Source: Lachancea thermotolerans CBS 6340
Lineage: Eukaryota; Ascomycota; Saccharomycetes; Saccharomycetales; Saccharomycetaceae
Direction of reading: 5' to 3'
Assembly: GCF_000142805.1 (NCBI RefSeq)
Contig: NC_013083.1
Location: 1,054,001 to 1,118,000 of the forward strand
Length of the DNA stretch: 64,000 nucleotides
Within the stretch, counting starts at the first letter, position 1; each line of letters opens with the position of its first letter. The position numbers and the translations under genes were made by a program. Below, piece after piece: positions 21,871-31,499 of the stretch. The notes under the pieces were generated by a model. It saw nothing but the letters and a program-made list of their open reading frames with translations. It was not told where the DNA came from and did not search any database.

Positions 21871-23790
21871 ATGAGTCAGCCTGAGAATGTTATTTTTGGT
21901 ATTCTCCTGGTCAACTTCCACCATTCAAAAGGCCCGGAGATCGAATACTCCTATGGACTGCCCAACGACATTGAGGCGGCCAAGGTGTGGCCATTTCTCC
22001 CGTTTCAAGCACTACCAGACGGCTCGCACTCTTTTGAAGAAACCTTTACGTACTTTACACTACTCTTCAATGAGAAAACGAATAGTGGACCTCCCCCCGA
22101 GGGAGGTGCTGAAATCGCCGATACACAAGTTGATGACTTTACGACCTTTTTCGCCATATCGTGCACCAGGCAGATCAAGGCTGAGGACCTGATAACGAAA
22201 ACTGATGACATTACACGATCTACAGTGCAGAAAGCTATAGTCGTGGTTGCGAGAAGACCCATTTTTGGCCAGATCAAAGACAAACTCAGCATTATAACCA
22301 ACGCATTTTTCTTGCAACGAGATTTTAGCAACAAAGCCATCATCGGCACACTTCATGAGAACCTCACAGCAATGTACAAGCTCTCTGTTATAGATGATGA
22401 GGCACACATGTACGTTGGTTTATGCCTTCGTCGCGTAATGCATGATTTCAGAAGACACGTTCTAATTATTCTCAAAGCCATTCTATTGGAACAGAAAGTG
22501 TTATTTTATGGGAGTGACGTTGAGGCCTTATGTAACTTGCAGTTCGGCTTCATCAGTCTAATACCAAACCTTATTTTGAACCTTCAAGACTGTGGATCGC
22601 CTAAACTGGACAGCTACCGCCAAAGTCTCACAATGGCGGATTCATTTAAGTCAAGCGATCGTCAATCAGTCTTGAGGTTTCTGGGATTTCCACTTCAAAT
22701 CTTTGGCAAAGGGGGACTTTTTTCGCCTTACAGCCCGCTGCAACAGATGGCTGATCTGGAATCTTCTAACACCCAGTTTTACGTTGCAGGGACTTCAAAC
22801 TCTCTTTTGCTGGAACAAAAGTCAAACCTATGCGATATTTTGGTGAATGCCAATGATCACTCGGTTGAAATCATATCAGCAGACAAAAGTTTGCATCATG
22901 CGTTACAACTGACTTCGCATGATAAAAGATGGATCGACTCTATTGTCTCTATTGTCTCCGAAACATGGAACGAAGACGACTATACAACCCCTAAAAATAT
23001 GCAATTTGAAGGAAGCGAAGATTTTATAAGGTGGCAGTTCGAAGACTATCTTACAGGAATGGTCGCATGCGAAAAATTAGACTCCTTTGTTAAGAAAAAC
23101 GAGAACAAAGAACAAGCGCTGAGATCAATTCCTGACGAACTGATTCAGCAGGCACCGGCGGAGTCGTATGGCTTGCCCTGGATGCGGCTTTGGAGGGAGA
23201 CAAGAAATTACGACACATTTAATAACTTTACAGACGACAGAATTTTTGATCTTTTTGCCCCAAAGCACGTTTGTAACTCCACTGATACACTCACAAGTTT
23301 GCAGCAAAGACTGAGCAAGTCTTTCCAATCATTAATGAAAAAAGAGCAGACATCTCACCGAGAAAAGGATGAGGCCTCAATTGAGGGCACACAGAAGGAC
23401 ACCGAAGATGTAAGTAAGAGCGGTCCAACAAAAAACGTTCCTGCGACTGAGGATTCCATGCGAGGTGCCTCCTGGAAAGATTACTTCAACAGAAAGAAGA
23501 AGGCTAGGGACCTAGCTGGCGATCAGCTGTCCGTTCCTTCGACTCACACAATAGCTCTTAATTCAACACCTGCTGCTATAAGTACTGCCCTTCTAAGCCT
23601 TGGATTATCGGAGTTACCGAGCGACGAAGACTTCGAAAACTTGGAGTACTCCCAGGAATTACAAAGTAGTGGAGATAAAAGTCAGGATTTAGAGTCTGCA
23701 GATTTCATGAACGGAGACAAGGCGGCTCGTCTTGGGACGAAAGGAACCGGCGAAAGTGAGGAGAAAAATCCCTGGGTTGGCGAAAAGTGA
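21871..23790 (+). CDS. AVL9: Avl9, DENN-related exocytic traffic protein
   Basis: 639 residues, shorter than the S. cerevisiae protein (764). The N-terminus VIFGILLVNFHHSKGPEIEYSYG and the block RRVMHDFRRHVLIILKAILLEQKVLFYGSDVEALCNLQFGFISLIPNL are the Avl9/DENN-like core, and FKSSDRQSVLRFLGFPLQIFGKGGLFSPY is a further conserved block. The C-terminal 170 residues are acidic and Ser-rich, where the length difference is likely to lie. Avl9 acts in late secretory traffic from the Golgi; its DENN relation suggests a Rab-regulator role, not proven. It converges on RGP1, another Golgi traffic gene, with 77 bases between. Confidence 0.93.
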   Translation: MSQPENVIFGILLVNFHHSKGPEIEYSYGLPNDIEAAKVWPFLPFQALPDGSHSFEETFTYFTLLFNEKTNSGPPPEGGAEIADTQVDDFTTFFAISCTRQIKAEDLITKTDDITRSTVQKAIVVVARRPIFGQIKDKLSIITNAFFLQRDFSNKAIIGTLHENLTAMYKLSVIDDEAHMYVGLCLRRVMHDFRRHVLIILKAILLEQKVLFYGSDVEALCNLQFGFISLIPNLILNLQDCGSPKLDSYRQSLTMADSFKSSDRQSVLRFLGFPLQIFGKGGLFSPYSPLQQMADLESSNTQFYVAGTSNSLLLEQKSNLCDILVNANDHSVEIISADKSLHHALQLTSHDKRWIDSIVSIVSETWNEDDYTTPKNMQFEGSEDFIRWQFEDYLTGMVACEKLDSFVKKNENKEQALRSIPDELIQQAPAESYGLPWMRLWRETRNYDTFNNFTDDRIFDLFAPKHVCNSTDTLTSLQQRLSKSFQSLMKKEQTSHREKDEASIEGTQKDTEDVSKSGPTKNVPATEDSMRGASWKDYFNRKKKARDLAGDQLSVPSTHTIALNSTPAAISTALLSLGLSELPSDEDFENLEYSQELQSSGDKSQDLESADFMNGDKAARLGTKGTGESEEKNPWVGEK

Positions 23791-23867
23791 TTATCATAGC
23801 TTCTGTCATAGATCATAGGTGTGGTTGGTTTATAGGTAGATACATAACTACACATATCCGCGCCTTT

Positions 23868-25685
23868 TTACCATGCGCCAAAGTTCTTGGATGAAGGCAA
23901 TATAGTTAAGGGAATGTGGCAGGAAAACACCTCACCATCTAACGACTGTTTCGCGTGAGACAGAGACCCATTTTTGTCTCCGTAAAACTCTTCAACAAAA
24001 ACTTCGTTTTCAACTCTGTTCAGTAGAACGAACTTCAGGCAAAGCATCCATTTGAATTGAAAAACATCTGTCCTGAACTGACTGGTAATTTGATTGGTAG
24101 GACTCCTATGAGGTAATAATTTTATATGCAGAGTAGGAGTTTCCTCGAAGCAGATTGCCCTATTTTCGTCCATGACTTGGCCCTGTTGTTTGATGCTTGC
24201 GGATAAAGCTTCTGTTGCATACTTAGGGTTTATTAGCTCGAAAGCTTTCAGCGATGTTGTTACCGCAGATATTTTGAACCTCCCCTCGTTGGCGAGATCA
24301 ATCGCCAAGTCGATGTCATCGGAGGTTGTGTAAAAAGAATTGGCCAAGCGAACTTTTCCCACGAACTCGCCATTTCGGTTTATGATGAATTCCTTCTGAA
24401 GGCTTTTTATCTGGGGCAACGGACCTGTGGAGCCATTCTGGGCTTCATTTTCATTTTCTTCGGTGTTGGTGATGTCAGCTGTACCATTGTAAAGCTGATT
24501 GAGGTTTTCACGTACCGAACCCATGTCTTTTCGTACTTGCGGCTGCGAGGAATTAGTATCCTCCCCTTCGGAGCTTTCATAGTTATTGGTTTCAAATTGG
24601 CACTCCATTATTTTATCCACTAAGCCCTCTATATCATCATTGAACTCATCTGAAGAGAAACGGCTCTGTATCAGTTTTTTAAACAGGTCTTTACTAATCT
24701 TGGGACCTTCGCTAACGGACTCTGAGAAGTTTACAGACTGGGCTGAGCTTCTTCGCCTCAAAAGTATGGATGAACTGGATTTTCTGCGAGAGCGTTGGGC
24801 GTCTTTAACTTCCTTGACGCGCCCAGGCGCTAAAATGGTGATACCGGCATCTAGTTTAGAAGTGAATTGCCGAATTTGGGCGTCGACGAAAGGACACACG
24901 TGTATCTGGAAATCTGTATTAAATGGTGTAAGACCTTTAGAGCCTATCTTAGTCAACCCAAAATTCAAGTAGTATTGGATCTTGAAATTTTTCGAGGTTT
25001 TGTATGATGGAGGCAAGTCCGGGGGTAGTCTCGGGGATCTGAATTGGAAGGAGCGTACTTCTCCTGGTTCAAGCATTATTTCTGAAAATACAAGGGTTTG
25101 GGGAACAAGTAGTATCGGTTTCTTTTGAAGTTCCTGCTTCTTGCCTGTCATGGATTCACGAGCCACATCATCTAGGTTTGCGAACAGAATGCCTCCTAAA
25201 CCCTCCGAATTAGATTTCTTCCTTCCAGATATTTTAAGCGAACCTGTTCCGACAAGTTTACTCCCGGAGTTGTCTGATTGCAGGGGAGCTAGTGTCTCTG
25301 GGTCGTAGCGAAAGAGTCCAAAAATCTGAACGTAGCATGATGTAAGACTGACGCTTCTGTGGAATTCAAGATCCTTTTCAAGCCGAGACCTTTTCTGCCG
25401 TATCTGGACCTCGCGCGCCTTTTGATCTTTATTGAAGGAACGAAAGAAAGTGCTCATAAGGCCTTGGTTTCCACCGTCCTCTGCAGAATCCGAACTTTCT
25501 TCGTTACCTTGTTTAAGGGCTTGCATTTCTATGTCTAAGCGGTCTCTAATTTGTGGCGATCCTAGGTGCCGCAGCCGCAATACTGCCTGAACGCATTCAC
25601 CAGCGAAGCAAGGATTAGCCTCGTAAATCACCTCCAGTTTGACGTTTCCTGCGACATTTTGCGTGTCAAGTTGGTAATTGCGCAT
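23868..25685 (-). CDS. RGP1: Rgp1, subunit of the Ric1-Rgp1 exchange factor for Ypt6
   Basis: 605 residues, against about 663 in S. cerevisiae. The N-terminus holds an arrestin-like beta fold (VKLEVIYEANPCFAGECVQAVLRLRHL) and the middle has the family block FSEIMLEPGEVRSFQFRSPRLPPDLPPSYK followed by FKIQYYLNFGLTKIG. The C-terminal third repeats a beta-rich pattern (REFVGKVRLANSFYTTSDDIDLAIDL-like, FQFKWMLCLKFVLLNR). Rgp1 pairs with Ric1 to activate the Golgi GTPase Ypt6 for endosome-to-Golgi retrieval. Two acidic Ser-rich stretches interrupt the conserved blocks. It lies next to the tRNA-Arg gene on the same strand. Confidence 0.9.
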   Translation of the reverse strand: MRNYQLDTQNVAGNVKLEVIYEANPCFAGECVQAVLRLRHLGSPQIRDRLDIEMQALKQGNEESSDSAEDGGNQGLMSTFFRSFNKDQKAREVQIRQKRSRLEKDLEFHRSVSLTSCYVQIFGLFRYDPETLAPLQSDNSGSKLVGTGSLKISGRKKSNSEGLGGILFANLDDVARESMTGKKQELQKKPILLVPQTLVFSEIMLEPGEVRSFQFRSPRLPPDLPPSYKTSKNFKIQYYLNFGLTKIGSKGLTPFNTDFQIHVCPFVDAQIRQFTSKLDAGITILAPGRVKEVKDAQRSRRKSSSSILLRRRSSAQSVNFSESVSEGPKISKDLFKKLIQSRFSSDEFNDDIEGLVDKIMECQFETNNYESSEGEDTNSSQPQVRKDMGSVRENLNQLYNGTADITNTEENENEAQNGSTGPLPQIKSLQKEFIINRNGEFVGKVRLANSFYTTSDDIDLAIDLANEGRFKISAVTTSLKAFELINPKYATEALSASIKQQGQVMDENRAICFEETPTLHIKLLPHRSPTNQITSQFRTDVFQFKWMLCLKFVLLNRVENEVFVEEFYGDKNGSLSHAKQSLDGEVFSCHIPLTILPSSKNFGAW

Positions 25686-25846
25686 GTACCTAATTCAACG
25701 TTTTAACACTGGATGTTTGCGAGTCTTGGTTGGTTAACTACCGAGTGGGTTTGGCACGTCTTCAACCTCGACCCCAGTATTGAAAGTTCAATTTTGGCGT
25801 ATTCATTCGAGTTCGTGTGATTTAAAAAATCGTCAAAAAATAAGTC

Positions 25847-25936
25847 CTTCCCCGCCAGGACTCGAACCTGGAATCTTCTGGTTTCAGAAGTGGATACAAT
25901 CGTAGCCAGACGCCGTGACCATTGGGCCACGAGGAA
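25847..25936 (-). tRNA. tRNA-Arg(ACG) with a 17-nt intron
   Basis: Folds as a full cloverleaf. The acceptor stem TTCCTCG pairs with CGGGGAA (one T-G wobble), the D arm is GCC/GGC, the anticodon stem is TCTGG/CCAGA with loop CTACGAA, and the T arm is CCAGG TTCGAGT CCTGG; the discriminator is G. The anticodon ACG lies at 25901-25903. The mature part is 73 nt and closely resembles S. cerevisiae tRNA-Arg(ACG) from memory. The intron (25883-25899) interrupts the gene one base 3' of the anticodon, the standard nuclear tRNA intron site. Loop base C32 can pair with the intron's third-last base G, the pair needed by the Sen endonuclease. A run of T residues follows the 3' end (A tract near 25835-25840 on the + strand) as the Pol III terminator. 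Confidence 0.95.
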
Positions 25937-26817
25937 TAAGAACTTGTTGAAGATATGACTAATTGTTGCGTACTAGAAGTTCAGTTTATACCATTTTGCC
26001 AAGAAATAGGCGGGGGTTACTTGTGGAAACGTCTGCTGAACGTTAGCGGGCCCGCGCGGTATCGGAAGCATAGCTTTGACTGTGCTTAAGAGCCCTGCTT
26101 CTCTTTGTATATTTCCAGCTTTGCGCTTTCTGCTTTCATTGACATGTTCAAGCATGCTGATCTAAGCATCTTGGACTGGCAGACAAGGTTTTTCTCTATG
26201 TGGTACTGTAAGCGGTCTGGACTACCATAAAGCTCGTTGGCCCCTTAATTATGAGCGATATATTCGACATATGCCCCAAGAGCAACAGCAGCTCTGATTC
26301 TGGTTAACGAGGGTCCTAATAACTACTCCCGTACTCTAAGCATGCCCAGAAATCTTTTTGGGCGCTTTCACTTGAAACTTCTCTAAGCTGAGTTGAAGAT
26401 TTTAAGATGGAGCCGCTAGTGTTCCTTTTCTCCAGGGCGCTCCAACATAACATGTTTTTCAGCCTAGGTGAAACTACTATTGAACAATAAACCGATCATG
26501 CGCTCCCCAAAATCCAGAAGTACAACGCTCTCAACTGTTTATGTAGCTTCTGCATCGAACTGCTCAGGCTCATATAATGCCAATTGGCTTATTTGCCTGA
26601 CGTACCCGACTGGTTACTCAAGCGGTTGTTAGTCGTGGTTTTTTTAGTGTCGTAATTGTGGATTTGTCATAGAAGCTTGTGATATCTTTCAAATTCAAGT
26701 CATTTGTATAATCAAGTCCAGAAAAACTCAGATCTAAGGTATAACTTAGAACACGTAATCTAATCCGACTAGTTGCCGACCATTGACTCGTTCACTCACT
26801 TGGTCTGGGCTAATAAG
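25937..26817. other. Intergenic: upstream of tRNA-Arg and YCF1
   Basis: 881 bases, divergent between the tRNA and YCF1. It contains a minus-strand open frame at 25973-26155 (60 codons, starting MLEHVNESRKRKAGNI) of unknown meaning. Near-matches to Yap1 sites (TTAGTCG, TTACTCA) occur around 26613-26634, but no exact Yap1 element is seen. No second tRNA or snoRNA is found. Confidence 0.5.
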
Positions 26818-29800
26818 ATGGAAAACGTTTCGCTTTCAAGTTCTTCTTGGCGGATTTGCGACTTCTGTCAAGATAAAGAGGGATTAGGTCCGATATCTAA
26901 GTATGGGGACTTCACGCCTTGTTTCTTAGATGGCGTACTATTGAATGCTACTTCTCTCCTCATGCTCGCTTTTGGTCTGAAAGAAATCGCGAGGCTGTGC
27001 CGTGGACCGCACCCCGGTATAAAGTTCAGGAGGCATTGGCTTCTAGCTTCAAGGATGACATTAGTTATGTTCCAGATCGTACTTGCGTGCATAGCTATAG
27101 GAAAGGCAGACAGTGAGCTTGAACAGCAGTGGGCGTCGGTTTCGCAGCGGATTCTGGGCCTCGCCTCATTATGTGTCGCACTTCCCCTTCACTGGATCGA
27201 GTACCACAGATCTCGAGTCTCCAACGGCGTCTTGCTGTTCTTCTGGTTGTTCGAGGGACTTTTTACCCTTTTCAGGGCAGTTCATTTCAAGATTCTTCTT
27301 TCCTATGAGGAATTCCTGCCAGTATCACATGCGGGGTATGTGTTGACGATCTTCCAGTCGGTGACCAGCTTCTTCATTTTATTGCTTGAGGCAAAGTTCC
27401 AGAAGCCCCAGTTAGGGCTCGCTGACCTCTCTAGCTCAAGCAGACGCAAAAGAAACCCATATGACAGCGCCAACATCTTTTCTAAGATCTCGTTCTCGTG
27501 GATGACACAGCTAATGAAAACTGGTTATGAGAAGTATCTAACAGAGACAGATCTTTACAACCTTCCAGCGGAATTTGGTAGTGCAGATATCTCTAGAAAG
27601 TTCGGTCAACATTGGGACTATGAGGTCAAACACAGAGCCAAGCCTTCCCTAGCTTGGGCGATGTGCGTCACCTTCGGAGGGAAAATGATAGTTGGAGCCT
27701 GTTTCAAAGCGCTCTACGACATTCTGGCTTTCACGCAGCCTCAACTGCTCAAATCCTTGATCAAGTTTGTTACCGATTACACAGACCAGAACGCCTTCTC
27801 TCAAGTTCCAATTGTGAAGGGTTTCATGTTATCTATTGGTATGTTTTTGGTGAGCGTATTTCAGACATCTCTCCTCCACCAATACTTTTTGCGTGCTTTT
27901 GACACGGGTATGAATGCTAAAAGTGGCTTAACTTCAGTTATCTACCAAAAAGCGCTTGTCTTGTCGAATGAAGCATCATCTGCGTCTTCAACGGGGGACA
28001 TCGTTAACCTAATGAGCGTTGATGTTCAGCGTATCCAGGACTTGACACAGTGGGGCCAAATCATCTGGTCTGGCCCTTTCCAACTGATCTTGTGTCTTGT
28101 CTCCCTTTATAAGCTGTTGGGAAATTCAATGTGGATTGGTGTTATTATAATGGTGATCACTATTCCTGCAAATTCTCTGATTATGAGATATCAAAAGAAG
28201 CTACAGAAAGTTCAAATGAAATACAAGGATGGAAGAACTCGCTTGATTAGTGAAATTCTCAATAACATTAAGTCCTTGAAGCTCTACGCCTGGGAAGAGC
28301 CTTACAGAAAGAAGCTTGACTATGTGCGGAACGAAAAAGAGTTGAAGAATCTTAGGAGAATGGGAATCACGAATGCCTGTGCTAGTTTCCAATTCAACGT
28401 TATTCCTTTCCTTGTTTCCTGTTCAACTTTTGGTGTTTTTATTTGGACCCAGGACGCGCCCCTGACAACAGATCTGGTTTTTCCAGCATTAACGCTCTTT
28501 AACTTGCTTGCTTTTCCACTTGCCGTGATCCCTACAGCAATTACTGCTTTTGTTGAAGCATCTGTGTCTATCACCCGTCTTCAGTCTTTCTTAACAAACG
28601 AAGAACTTCAGAGAGATTCTGTTCAGCGCAAATCCAAAGTCACGAAAAAGGGGGAAGTGGCTGTCAATGTTGGTGCCGATGCTACTTTCCTGTGGCAGCG
28701 GAAGCCTGAGTACAAAGTTGCTCTGAAAAACATTAACTTTGCCGCGAAGAAGGGAAAATTGACTTGTGTTGTGGGAAAAGTTGGTAGTGGTAAGAGCGCT
28801 TTGATCCAAGCAATTTTGGGCGATCTCTTTAGAGTAAAAGGATTTGCGAGCGTTCATGGTAGCATTGCCTATGTTTCGCAAGTACCCTGGATAATGAATG
28901 GGACCGTAAAAGATAATATCCTTTTTGGCCATAAATATGATGAGAGCTTTTACACCATGACTTTGAAGGCCTGTGCTTTAATTGTTGATTTAGCAGTCTT
29001 ACCAAAGGGTGACCAAACCCTTGTTGGAGAGAAAGGCATTTCCTTGTCCGGAGGACAGAAAGCGCGGTTATCTCTTGCGAGGGCAGTTTACGCGAGAGCG
29101 GACACTTACTTGTTGGACGATCCATTGGCAGCAGTTGATGAGCATGTTACAAAGCATCTTGTTGAGCATGTCCTGGGCCCCAACGGCCTTTTGGCTTCTA
29201 AAACAAAGGTCTTGGCAACCAACAAAATTACGGTGTTGTCTATAGCAGACCATATCGCTTTGTTGGAGAACGGTGAAATTATACAACAAGGTTCCTATGA
29301 TGATGTTACTAGCGCCAAATCCTCGGCTCTGTCCAAGATTATAAGCACATTTGGCAAAAAACCAGAAAAAAGTAAAACCGGTGAAAACACTGTCGCAACA
29401 ACCCCGGAGCTTGGCGCTATTGCTGGGAGTGAGATTGATCTAAAGAAGCTTGATGACAAGCTTATTCAAGAGGACACGCGCAGTCTGCGTAGAGCTAGTG
29501 ATGCAACCCTAAGAAGCTTGGGGTTCGACGACGAGGAGCAGCCATCATTAAGGGAACATCGCGAGCAGGGTAAAGTCAAATGGGATGTTTACATGGAGTA
29601 TGCGAAAGCTTGCAACCCAAAGCATGTCCTATTGTTTTTGGCTTTCGTTGTGCTCTCCATGTTTTTATCTGTTATGAGCAGCGTGTGGTTGAAGCACTGG
29701 TCCGAAGTCAACACGAAATACGGTTTTAACCCAAATTCCTCCAAGTATCTTACAGTGCTGTTTTTGTTAGGTGTGGGGTCTGCGATTTCAACGTTGATCC

Positions 29801-31320
29801 AGACGGTTATTCTTTGGGTCTATTGCACCATCCATGGTTCCAGATACCTGCATAATATTATGGCAGATGCTGTTTTTAAGGCACCAATGTCTTTCTTCGA
29901 AACAACACCTATCGGAAGGATTTTGAACAGATTTTCAAACGACATTTTCAAGGTGGATGAGCTTCTTGGAAGGACTTTTGCCCAGTTTTTCGTTAATGCT
30001 ATCAAGGTTTCTTTCACAATCATTGTCATTTGCTTCTCAACCTGGCAATTTATTCTTGTAATTTTGCCTATGGGTACCTTGTACATTTACTACCAGCAAT
30101 ATTACTTGAGGACCTCGCGAGAATTGAGGCGCTTAGACTCGGTGACACGGTCTCCAATTTATGCGCACTTCCAAGAAACTTTGGGAGGGATTAGCACTAT
30201 CAGAGGGTACAATCAGCAGAAGAGATTTGTCCATATCAATCAAGCTCGCGTTGATAACAACATGAGCGCCTACTACCCCTCAGTCAATGCTAACCGCTGG
30301 CTCGCTTTTAGGCTTGAATTTATTGGCTCCGTGATTATATTGGCTGCTTCTTCATTGTCAGTCCTTCGTCTGAAGCAAGGCGCCTTGACTCCAGGAATGA
30401 TCGGTTTATCTGTAAGCTATGCGCTTCAAATCACGCAGTCTCTGAACTGGATTGTGCGGATGACAGTTGAAGTTGAGACCAATATCGTTTCGGTTGAAAG
30501 AATAAAAGAATATGCGAACCTGGAGTCAGAAGCGCCTGCGGTTATAGAATCTAATAGACCATCAGAGGACTGGCCTTCACAGGGTTCAATCAAATTTGAG
30601 AACTACTCTGCTCGCTACAGACCCGAGCTAGAATTGAGCTTGAAGGATATCAACCTTGACATTAAGCCGCAGGAGAGAATTGGTATTGTTGGTCGTACCG
30701 GCGCCGGCAAGTCTTCTTTGACCCTTGCTTTGTTCCGTATAATCGAGGCCGCGAGTGGTAGGATCTACATTGATGGTCTACCTATTGACAGTATTGGACT
30801 AAGGGACCTGAGACATCATCTTTCTATCATTCCTCAAGACTCACAATTATTTGAGGGTACGATAAGAGAAAACATTGACCCCACGAACGAGTACACAGAC
30901 GAGCAGATATGGCGAGCCTTAGAGCTTTCGCACTTGAAAGATCATGTCAAAGGTCTAGGAAAAGAAGAGCTTGACGCACCCTTGACAGAGGGCGGTAGCA
31001 ATCTGTCAGTTGGGCAGAGGCAGCTAATGTGCCTGGCTAGAGCACTTTTGATTCCATCGAAGATTTTAGTGTTGGACGAAGCTACCGCTGCAGTGGACGT
31101 GGAAACCGACCAAGTCATTCAAGAGACGATCAGAACCGCCTTCAAGAACCGCACAATTTTGACAATTGCACACAGAATTAATACTATTTTGGATAGCGAC
31201 CGGATCCTTGTGCTGGATAGCGGCAAGGTGGCGGAGTTTGACACGCCTGATAATTTACTCAAGAACCCGGAGAGTTTGTTTTACTCCCTCTGCTATGAGG
31301 CGGGCGTTTTGAAGAACTGA
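26818..31320 (+). CDS. YCF1: Vacuolar ABCC transporter Ycf1
   Basis: 1500 residues from the ATG at 26818 (MENVSLSSSSWRICDFC), against 1515 in S. cerevisiae. Order: N-terminal TMD0 with several hydrophobic spans, linker, TMD1, NBD1 (Walker A GKVGSGKS at 653-660, signature LSGGQ at 743-747, Walker B YLLDDP), a regulatory linker, TMD2 and NBD2 (Walker A GRTGAGKS at 1292-1299, signature LSVGQ at 1396-1400, Walker B LVLDEAT). The linker keeps LRRASDATL, with Ser894 matching the yeast phosphosite region near Ser908. Ycf1 pumps glutathione conjugates, including cadmium and arsenic forms, and bile-acid-like compounds into the vacuole. It converges on HOG1 over 179 bases. The frame is open 15 codons further up without an ATG. 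Confidence 0.97.
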   Translation: MENVSLSSSSWRICDFCQDKEGLGPISKYGDFTPCFLDGVLLNATSLLMLAFGLKEIARLCRGPHPGIKFRRHWLLASRMTLVMFQIVLACIAIGKADSELEQQWASVSQRILGLASLCVALPLHWIEYHRSRVSNGVLLFFWLFEGLFTLFRAVHFKILLSYEEFLPVSHAGYVLTIFQSVTSFFILLLEAKFQKPQLGLADLSSSSRRKRNPYDSANIFSKISFSWMTQLMKTGYEKYLTETDLYNLPAEFGSADISRKFGQHWDYEVKHRAKPSLAWAMCVTFGGKMIVGACFKALYDILAFTQPQLLKSLIKFVTDYTDQNAFSQVPIVKGFMLSIGMFLVSVFQTSLLHQYFLRAFDTGMNAKSGLTSVIYQKALVLSNEASSASSTGDIVNLMSVDVQRIQDLTQWGQIIWSGPFQLILCLVSLYKLLGNSMWIGVIIMVITIPANSLIMRYQKKLQKVQMKYKDGRTRLISEILNNIKSLKLYAWEEPYRKKLDYVRNEKELKNLRRMGITNACASFQFNVIPFLVSCSTFGVFIWTQDAPLTTDLVFPALTLFNLLAFPLAVIPTAITAFVEASVSITRLQSFLTNEELQRDSVQRKSKVTKKGEVAVNVGADATFLWQRKPEYKVALKNINFAAKKGKLTCVVGKVGSGKSALIQAILGDLFRVKGFASVHGSIAYVSQVPWIMNGTVKDNILFGHKYDESFYTMTLKACALIVDLAVLPKGDQTLVGEKGISLSGGQKARLSLARAVYARADTYLLDDPLAAVDEHVTKHLVEHVLGPNGLLASKTKVLATNKITVLSIADHIALLENGEIIQQGSYDDVTSAKSSALSKIISTFGKKPEKSKTGENTVATTPELGAIAGSEIDLKKLDDKLIQEDTRSLRRASDATLRSLGFDDEEQPSLREHREQGKVKWDVYMEYAKACNPKHVLLFLAFVVLSMFLSVMSSVWLKHWSEVNTKYGFNPNSSKYLTVLFLLGVGSAISTLIQTVILWVYCTIHGSRYLHNIMADAVFKAPMSFFETTPIGRILNRFSNDIFKVDELLGRTFAQFFVNAIKVSFTIIVICFSTWQFILVILPMGTLYIYYQQYYLRTSRELRRLDSVTRSPIYAHFQETLGGISTIRGYNQQKRFVHINQARVDNNMSAYYPSVNANRWLAFRLEFIGSVIILAASSLSVLRLKQGALTPGMIGLSVSYALQITQSLNWIVRMTVEVETNIVSVERIKEYANLESEAPAVIESNRPSEDWPSQGSIKFENYSARYRPELELSLKDINLDIKPQERIGIVGRTGAGKSSLTLALFRIIEAASGRIYIDGLPIDSIGLRDLRHHLSIIPQDSQLFEGTIRENIDPTNEYTDEQIWRALELSHLKDHVKGLGKEELDAPLTEGGSNLSVGQRQLMCLARALLIPSKILVLDEATAAVDVETDQVIQETIRTAFKNRTILTIAHRINTILDSDRILVLDSGKVAEFDTPDNLLKNPESLFYSLCYEAGVLKN

Positions 31321-31466
31321 GTTAGATAATATAAAGAGTTATATACAATCAATGCATTCTATTCAGTGTTTGTAGTGATTACCAGCAAAGTCAACTTGCT
31401 TTGAAAGGGAAAGGCATTCTAGAGTTACAGGGTCGACGAAAACTTGCGTATTGAAGACAGAAGTGA

Positions 31467-31485
31467 GGGGGGGGGGGGGGGGGGG
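31467..31485. repeat. G19 homopolymer
   Basis: Nineteen consecutive G residues on the + strand between the convergent stops of YCF1 and HOG1. On the HOG1 transcript strand it would be a C run in the 3' UTR, and on the YCF1 transcript a G run. Confidence 0.9.
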
Positions 31486-31499
31486 TACGAGCTAGTTCT

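Noticed and set aside
26773-26817. Upstream extension of YCF1
   Set aside because: The frame is open but begins with TTG; the first ATG is 26818, which fits the family N-terminus.
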